From NCBI RefSeq assembly GCF_015160855.1, contig NZ_CP063373.1:7973001-8037000 (forward strand): 64,000 nucleotides of DNA, given 5' to 3'. Source of the DNA: Streptomyces ferrugineus. Lineage in GTDB: Bacteria; Actinomycetota; Actinomycetes; Streptomycetales; Streptomycetaceae. Of the stretch, positions 59,101-64,000 are shown piece after piece (position 1 is the stretch's first letter; the number at the start of each line of letters is the position of its first letter). Both the position numbers and the translations under genes were made by a program. The notes below the pieces were generated by a model, which was given only the letters and a program-made list of their open reading frames with translations, ran no database searches and had not been told where the DNA came from.

Positions 59101-59249
59101 GTCTTGCCGACCCCTGCCTCACCGCCGATCACCAGCGCCTGCGGCTCGCCCGCGGCGGCTCCGGCGAGGGCGTCGTGCAGTGTCTCCAATTCGGCTGCGC
59201 GACCGACGAACACGGGGCTGACGGACCTGCTTTCCACGGGGGTGAGCAT
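56199..59249 (-). CDS. LAL-type LuxR family regulator with AAA/STAND ATPase domain
   Basis: A regulator of about 1016 residues. N-terminal ATPase: [18 protein letters not shown], Walker A [11 protein letters not shown] near residue 42, Walker B [14 protein letters not shown] long TPR-like helical middle contains many Ala/Glu repeats. The C-terminal LuxR helix-turn-helix is [40 protein letters not shown]. LAL proteins activate metabolite or catabolic genes in response to ligand and ATP. No biosynthetic cluster is adjacent, so the target is unknown. ATG 59249 begins the conserved part; ATG 59309 is possible. Confidence 0.9.
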   Translation of the reverse strand: [1016 protein letters not shown]

Positions 59250-59305
59250 GTCACGCGGCGTCGACAGCCGTGCACCGGTTTTCTGAGGGCTGCCGTCCCC
59301 CGCCC

Positions 59306-59494
59306 TCATGCGGCACGCGGATGCCGATTCCGGCGCAGGCGCGACCTCTGCGCCGGCGCGTCCTCCGTGCCCTCGGCGGAGCGTTCGCGGCGGGCCGCGC
59401 GGCGGACTCGGACGGCCTCGCGGACCAGGCGCTCGTGTTCGGCCTGCCGGATCAGGTCGGCGGAACGGATGTGGTGAAACGCGTAGTCGTACAT
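59306..59494 (-). CDS. Small conserved hypothetical protein, Arg-rich
   Basis: A 62-residue protein starting MYDYAFHHIRSADLIRQAEHERLVREAVRVRRAARR. The aromatic N-terminus, helical Arg/Glu middle and strong GAGGGA ribosome binding site six bases before ATG 59494 support a real gene. I recall similar small proteins in other Streptomyces but know no function. It lies upstream of and reads toward the LAL regulator gene. Confidence 0.68.
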   Translation of the reverse strand: MYDYAFHHIRSADLIRQAEHERLVREAVRVRRAARRERSAEGTEDAPAQRSRLRRNRHPRAA

Positions 59495-59632
59495 GGCTGG
59501 TCCCTCGTTTTCCCTGGTGAGAGGCGGTTTTGTGCTCGCTTTTCGCGATGCCTCAACCTTCCTCTCCCAGGCGGGTCCGCCACATCGGGAGAGTTCCGCA
59601 TCTTCAGCGGGGCGCCGGGCCTTAGACATGCG

Positions 59633-59664
59633 TGAGGGGCCTCAGGAATCCCTAAGGCCCCTCA
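59633..59664. terminator. Terminator after the membrane protein gene at 59.7 kb
   Basis: A perfect 10-bp stem, TGAGGGGCCT (59633-59642) with AGGCCCCTCA (59655-59664), 15 bases beyond the stop of the minus-strand gene. Confidence 0.7.
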
Positions 59665-59678
59665 GCGCCTGCGGTAAG

Positions 59679-60251
59679 TCAGCCCGCCGAGGGCAGGCCG
59701 AGCAGTGCGTCGGTGTACTTGAGGACGGCGAGCAGCAGGCCGATGACGCCGAGCGCGACACCGCCCCAGGCGACCGACTTGATCCACGCGGGCTGCGGGC
59801 TGCTGCCGGGCGCCCCGAACGCGGGGCGGGCGAGCACCACGACGCCGACGATCAGCGCGGTCAGCGCGAAGAGGCCGGCCCACAGCGCGGAGGTCTGCCA
59901 GGCGTCGCCGTAGACCTCCTTGATCTGCTGGGCGACACCCGCGTTGGACGCGGTCTCCAGCTGGCCGATGAGGGTCTCGCGCGCGGCGGCGACCGTACCG
60001 ATCCAGCCACCGGTCAGGGAGACGAGACCGAGCGCCGCGGAGACGACCGCGCCCGCGCCCTGGCCGACGACGGAGGGACCGGCTTCCGTGGCCTCGGCGG
60101 TCACCTCGTCCCCGGCCGCGGCCTCGTCGTTCTCGGTCACCTCGTCGGAGACGGTGGTGTCGGTCGCCTTGCCGACGTCCACCTTCTCCTCGTCGGTCTT
60201 GGCCTCGGTGCCCGTCTCGGACCCGGTCTCGTCCACTGTCTTCGTTCCCAT
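59679..60251 (-). CDS. Hypothetical membrane protein with acidic N-terminus
   Basis: A 190-residue protein. The first 55 residues are Asp/Glu/Thr-rich. Three hydrophobic segments follow: VVSAALGLVSLTGGWIGTVAA, ALWAGLFALTALIVGVVVLA and VAWGGVALGVIGLLLAVLKYTDALLGL. No family recognised. Only 35 bases separate it from the upstream GNAT gene, so it may be the distal gene of an MMPL-GNAT-membrane protein transcript. Confidence 0.72.
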   Translation of the reverse strand: MGTKTVDETGSETGTEAKTDEEKVDVGKATDTTVSDEVTENDEAAAGDEVTAEATEAGPSVVGQGAGAVVSAALGLVSLTGGWIGTVAAARETLIGQLETASNAGVAQQIKEVYGDAWQTSALWAGLFALTALIVGVVVLARPAFGAPGSSPQPAWIKSVAWGGVALGVIGLLLAVLKYTDALLGLPSAG

Positions 60252-60286
60252 GCCTCGCACCGTACGGACGCTGTCTGAGAGCTCTC

Positions 60287-60862
60287 TTAATGATCCCCGT
60301 GAGCGGCACGCGCGCGTGCTTCACGCCACTCGGGGGCCAGGATCGACCACATCTCGAGGTCGTGCCGCACCCCACGATAGGGGTAGCTCTCACGCCGTAC
60401 GCCGTCGCGGGTCATGCCGAGGCGCCGGGCGACGTTCAGGCTGGGCGTGTTCCCGGCGGAGGCGATCCACTCGACCCGGTGGACACCGCGCTGCTCCACG
60501 GCGAAGTCGATGAGCACCCGCATCGCGCGCGTGACGAGCCCGCGCCCGGTGCCGGCGGGCTCCAGCCAGCAGCCGACCTCGCAGTTGGCGTTCTCGGCGT
60601 CGAAGTTCAGGAAGAGCACCCCGCCGACCAGCTTCCCCTCCAGCCACAGGCCGTGCAGGGAGCCGGTGTCGGCGGCGCGCATGTCGGCGTACCGCTGGAG
60701 CGTCTCGCGCGCGGTGTCCAGGTCGACGGCCTTCGACCCGAAGGGGACGTACTGGTTGATGAACTCCCGCCCCCGCTCCAGGTGCGCCAGGAACTCCTCG
60801 GCGTGCCACGGTTCCAGGGGCCTGAGCTCGGCTCCGTCGTCACCCAGCGGTATCGCGTACAT
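60287..60862 (-). CDS. GNAT acetyltransferase, RimJ/RimL type
   Basis: A 191-residue GNAT protein: LRPLEPWHAEEFLAHLERGREFINQYVPF, EGKLVGGVLFLNFDAENANCEVGCWLEPAGTGRGLVTRAMRVL (acetyl-CoA loop) and VEWIASAGNTPSLNVARRLGMTRDGVRR. It may acetylate a ribosomal protein N-terminus or a small amine. Its start overlaps the MMPL gene end by 23 bases, so the two are translationally coupled. Confidence 0.88.
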   Translation of the reverse strand: MYAIPLGDDGAELRPLEPWHAEEFLAHLERGREFINQYVPFGSKAVDLDTARETLQRYADMRAADTGSLHGLWLEGKLVGGVLFLNFDAENANCEVGCWLEPAGTGRGLVTRAMRVLIDFAVEQRGVHRVEWIASAGNTPSLNVARRLGMTRDGVRRESYPYRGVRHDLEMWSILAPEWREARARAAHGDH

Positions 60863-63068
60863 CGCCCTGCTGCTCCTTCTCAAGTTCCGCCACGACGTCG
60901 GTGAGCCTCTCATGGGCGACGCGGGACTCGGGCGGCTCGATGCTGATGCGGGGCATGCGCTTGTCGAGCCAGCGGGGCAGCCACCAGTTGGCGCCGCCGA
61001 GCAGATGCATCAGGGCGGGGACGAGGAGGGTGCGCAGGACGAAGGCGTCCAGGGCGACGGCGGCGGCGAGGGCGATGCCGAACATGGCGATCACGCGGTC
61101 GCCGCTGAGGACGAAGGCGAGGAAGACGGAGATCATGATGACCGCGGCGGAGTTGATCACCCGGCTGGTCTCGGCGAGGCCGACCCGGACGGCCCGCCGG
61201 TTGTCGCCGGTCTCCAGCCACTCCTCGTACATCCGGCTGACCAGGAAGACCTGGTAGTCCATGGAGAGGCCGAAGAGGACGGACACCATGATGACCGGGA
61301 GGAACGGCTCGATCGGGCCCGCCCGGCCCAGTCCCAGCAGCTCGCTGCCCCAGCCCCACTGGAAGATCGCGACGACGACACCGAAGGCGGCGGCGACGGC
61401 GGCCACGTTCATCGCGGCGGCCTTCAGCGGTATGCCGACGGACCGGAAGGCGAGCAGGAGCAGCAGACAGCCCAGGCCGATGACGACCCCGACGAACAGC
61501 GGCAGCTTGCCGACGATCACCTCGGCGAAGTCGTCGTAGCCGGCCGTCATGCCGCCGACGTGCACGTCGAGGGACGTGCCGGTCTCGGCGCGCGGAAGGA
61601 TGTCGTCGCGCAGCCGGTCGACGAGGTCGCTGGTCTGCCGTGACTGCGGCGAGGACTCCGGTACGACGGTGAGGTACGCGGTGTCGCCGCCGGCGTTGTA
61701 CGTCACCGGGGTCACGGACGCGACGCCCTCAGTGGCGCGCAGGGTGGCGTCGAGGTTGTCGAGGGCGAGCGTGTCGTCGCCGCCGTCGACCTTGGTGACG
61801 AGGGTGAGCGGGCCGTTCACGCCGGGGCCGAAGCCGTCGGCTATGAGGTCGTAGGCCTGGCGGGTGGTGGAGGTCTCCGGGCCGTTGCCCTGGTCGGAGG
61901 TGCCCAGGCGCAGGCCGAGGGTGGGCAGTGCGAGGAGCGTGATGACGGCCAGGGCGAGGGCGCCGAGCGCCTTGGGGTGGCGCTCGACGAACGCCGACCA
62001 GCGGGCGGCGAACCCGGTCGGCAGCTCGGGCTCGGGGCCGTGCTCGGTGAGGCGGCGCCGCTCGCGGCGGCTGAGGGCGCGCATGCCGATGAACGACAGC
62101 AGGGCGGGCAGCAGGGTCACGGAGGCGGCGACCGTGAGGACCACGGTCAGCGAGGCTGCTATCGCCACGCCGTTGAGGAAGCCGAGCTGCAGGATCAGCA
62201 TCCCGAGCAGGGCTATGCACACCGTCGCGCCCGCGAACACCACGGCCCGTCCGGTGGTCGCCACGGCGTTCGTGATGGACTCGGCGACGGGCAGCCCGCG
62301 TTTCAGCCCGCGCCGGTGCCGGGTGACGATGAACAGGGCGTAGTCGATGCCGACACCCAGCCCGATGAGCATGCCGAGCATGGGCGCGAAGTCGGCGACG
62401 GTCATGGCGTGCCCGAGGAGCACGATCCCGGCGTACGCGGTGCCGACGCTGACCAGCGCGGTGGCGATGGGCAGCAGCGACGCGGCGAGCGAGCCGAAGG
62501 CCAGGAACAGGACGACCGCGGCGACGGCCACCCCGACGATCTCGGCGACATGCCCGTCGGCGGACTCGGTGAGCGCGACGGCGCTGCCGCCCAGCTCCAC
62601 CTGGAGCCCGTCGGTCTCGGCGTCCTTGGCCGCGTCCACGACGGCCTGCGCCTCGCCGCTGACGAGGTTCTCGGCGCGGTCGTCGAAGGTGACGGTGGCG
62701 TACGCCGTGTGCCCGTCCCCGCTGATCTGGGCGGCGCCCTGCTTGTCGTACGGGCTGCCGACGGCCGCGACGCCGGGCAGTTCGGCGATCTCGTCCAGGG
62801 CGCGCGTCATGGTCTGCTCGACGTCGGCGGCGTGGACGGTGCCGGACCCGGTGTGCCAGACAACGGTGTCGCTGTCGCCGCCGAGGCCGGGGAAGCCCTC
62901 CTGAAGGAGCTGGGTGGCGCGGCCCGACTCGGTGCCGGGGACGTGGTAGTCGTTCGAGTACGCGGTGCCCGTGACGACGGCGGCCGCGCTCACCCCGCCG
63001 AAGGCGAGCAGCCAGAGCAATACGGCGACGAGGCGGCGTTGGACACACCAGCGTGCAAGAGCTGCCAC
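60840..63068 (-). CDS. MMPL family RND-type membrane transporter
   Basis: A 742-residue transporter with 12 helices in two repeats, each with a large extracellular loop. Motifs: MLIGLGVGIDYALFIVTRHRRGL (helix 4 region), the second-repeat VSVLFGLSMDYQVFLVSRMYEEW, and VMISVFLAFVLSGDRVIAMFGIALA. Actinobacterial MMPL proteins export lipids, peptides or drugs; substrate unknown. GGGAG seven bases before GTG 63068 fixes the start. It overlaps the GNAT gene downstream. Confidence 0.92.
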   Translation of the reverse strand: MAALARWCVQRRLVAVLLWLLAFGGVSAAAVVTGTAYSNDYHVPGTESGRATQLLQEGFPGLGGDSDTVVWHTGSGTVHAADVEQTMTRALDEIAELPGVAAVGSPYDKQGAAQISGDGHTAYATVTFDDRAENLVSGEAQAVVDAAKDAETDGLQVELGGSAVALTESADGHVAEIVGVAVAAVVLFLAFGSLAASLLPIATALVSVGTAYAGIVLLGHAMTVADFAPMLGMLIGLGVGIDYALFIVTRHRRGLKRGLPVAESITNAVATTGRAVVFAGATVCIALLGMLILQLGFLNGVAIAASLTVVLTVAASVTLLPALLSFIGMRALSRRERRRLTEHGPEPELPTGFAARWSAFVERHPKALGALALAVITLLALPTLGLRLGTSDQGNGPETSTTRQAYDLIADGFGPGVNGPLTLVTKVDGGDDTLALDNLDATLRATEGVASVTPVTYNAGGDTAYLTVVPESSPQSRQTSDLVDRLRDDILPRAETGTSLDVHVGGMTAGYDDFAEVIVGKLPLFVGVVIGLGCLLLLLAFRSVGIPLKAAAMNVAAVAAAFGVVVAIFQWGWGSELLGLGRAGPIEPFLPVIMVSVLFGLSMDYQVFLVSRMYEEWLETGDNRRAVRVGLAETSRVINSAAVIMISVFLAFVLSGDRVIAMFGIALAAAVALDAFVLRTLLVPALMHLLGGANWWLPRWLDKRMPRISIEPPESRVAHERLTDVVAELEKEQQGDVRDTAG

Positions 63069-63305
63069 GAACGTGCTCCCGGGGACGATTTATGGATCTT
63101 TGACCGGGATCAGTCGTTCATGAAGTGAACAGCCCGCAAAGAACGCATGAGCGATGTGAAGCAAACTCTTACAGGCGGGAGAGATCGTTTGCCGCGTTCG
63201 TGGCTTTATTCACAGGAGTGGGAGCCAGATCACAGGACAGTAACGGTCACTCTGTCGTCGCACGTGGCACCTCTCACAGAATTGCCCGCCCGCACCGGGA
63301 ACTTC

Positions 63306-63665
63306 TCAGTCGAACTTGTCCCCCAGTGCCATCACCATCACCCCGGTGACGAGCAGCCACAGCGCCCGGCGGGTGCGCCCCCGCGAACCGAGGAAGGCGG
63401 CGAGCGCGCAGACGGCCGCGCCGAAGGCATAGGCGGCCGGGACGAGGGCCGGGGCGGATCCGGTGGCCCGCAGCGCCGACGCGGCCAGCCCGGCGAGGGC
63501 GAGGAGCGCCCCGGTCACGGCCGCCGACCAGCGGGCCCGCCGCGCCACCCGCGCCGGATCCTCGGCCTCTTCCAGCTCTTCGTCGCCCACGTCCTCCGGC
63601 GTCTCGGACCGCTCCTCCCCCGTCTCGGATATCTCGGAATCACCGCGTCCACTCATCTTGATCAT
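63306..63665 (-). CDS. Small hypothetical membrane protein
   Basis: A 119-residue protein. Residues 1-45 are acidic (SEISETGEERSETPEDVGDEELEEAED). Three short hydrophobic segments follow (AAVTGALLALAGLAASAL, ALVPAAYAFGAAVCALAAFLG, ALWLLVTGVMVMALG). No family recognised. Its ATG at 63665 overlaps by one base the TAA stop of the transposase fragment (TAATG), so translation could be coupled; ATG 63656 is an alternative. Confidence 0.7.
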   Translation of the reverse strand: MIKMSGRGDSEISETGEERSETPEDVGDEELEEAEDPARVARRARWSAAVTGALLALAGLAASALRATGSAPALVPAAYAFGAAVCALAAFLGSRGRTRRALWLLVTGVMVMALGDKFD

Positions 63666-64000
63666 TAACCTCGCTGCTGTTTCAGGCGGACGTGTTCGGT
63701 GAGGGTTTCGATTCGTTTCACGGTCTTCCCAGGCTCGTGACGTGGGGCTGGCCTGCGGTTCTTCGAGCCGGGTGGGCGTCCGGGTCCGGGCTTGGAGGGT
63801 CTGGGCACGTCGGCGGGACGGGCGGTCTTCACGCGGAGGTGGCGGAACCCTCGGCGGACTCGGGCGGGGGTGAGCCGGCGCGGCTCGGAGGGCCGTTCCC
63901 AGGGGCGGCGGAGGTCCTCGGCGAGGGGCCGGGCGAGGCGGAGTTGGGTGTGGGCGGCGATGATCAGCCAGGTCCACAGGTCGGCCGTGTGCGGATCGCG
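63665..64000 (-). mobile_element. C-terminal part of a Streptomyces transposase, cut by the window edge
   Basis: The last 111 residues of a protein that continues beyond the window. DLWTWLIIAAHTQLRLARPL, RPWERPSEPRRLTPARVRRGF and the Pro/Gly-rich KPGPGRPPGSKNRRPAPRH match the C-terminus of a putative DDE transposase family (I recall it as NF041680) common in Streptomyces. The stop is at 63665-63667. No terminal inverted repeat is visible on this side within the window. Confidence 0.75.

Noticed and set aside
63147..63668. A plus-strand frame starting MSDVKQTLTGG
   Set aside because: No ribosome binding site, and its second half is antisense to the small membrane protein gene; the first half lies in the AT-richer MMPL promoter.

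Overview
The window is about 64 kb of a high-GC actinobacterial chromosome, almost certainly Streptomyces. The evidence is strong third-position GC bias, purine-rich ribosome binding sites with GTG/TTG starts, two rare TTA (bldA-type) leucine codons, conservon genes, an S. griseus-trypsin-like protease, a conserved ilvBNC-serA-leuB-ilvE-cimA neighbourhood and a fragment of a Streptomyces transposase. It looks like core-chromosome sequence with scattered accessory genes. No rRNA, tRNA, CRISPR array, prophage or biosynthetic cluster was seen.

Layout. 0.1-1.3 kb: end of a conservon (cvnC, cvnD). 1.35-4.4 kb: a NACHT-LRR STAND ATPase with a TTA codon. 4.4-6.3 kb: acyl-CoA carboxylase epsilon and beta subunits. 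6.4-8.7 kb: secreted PL8 lyase (TTA codon). 8.9-13.2 kb: YceI protein, YdeI-like protein, TetR regulator with divergent EamA transporter, and a CmlR-type exporter with a possible leader peptide. 13.4-15.5 kb: acetate/monocarboxylate symporter plus DUF485 partner. 15.8-18.1 kb: trypsin and a Gly-rich membrane protein. 18.1-20.7 kb: a gene remnant, a VOC protein, and cimA behind an attenuator-like leader. 20.7-27.7 kb: PD40 protein, then a minus-strand ureAB-ureC-aguA-tetR operon with a divergent NCS1 permease. 27.7-30.1 kb: ilvE, leuB. 30.2-34.1 kb: phosphoesterase, small genes, AAC(2')-like acetyltransferase, hydrolase. 34.1-38.0 kb: proline catabolism (pruA, PRODH) with a divergent PucR regulator. 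38.1-43.0 kb: peptide/metallophore-type ABC importer preceded by a Fur/Zur-like palindrome, with its two permeases fused. 43.0-43.6 kb: decayed DNA. 43.6-49.2 kb: serA and ilvBNC with the ilvB leader peptide and attenuator. 49.2-52.4 kb: membrane GGDEF/EAL protein. 52.6-63.7 kb: dehydrogenase, aldo/keto reductase, PQQ-type sugar dehydrogenase, LAL regulator, small proteins, GNAT, MMPL transporter, and the C-terminus of a transposase at the edge.

How the genes work together. The branched-chain amino-acid genes are dispersed (cimA for 2-ketobutyrate, ilvBNC, leuB, ilvE). Two of these units, ilvB and cimA, are preceded by short leader ORFs rich in branched-chain codons followed by intrinsic terminators, which suggests ribosome-mediated attenuation. 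Proline degradation is a divergent regulator/enzyme unit. The urease/agmatine deiminase/permease unit reads as a nitrogen-salvage regulon under its own TetR regulator. Gene order agrees with my recollection of the S. coelicolor SCO5500-SCO5545 region; I could not check that by alignment.
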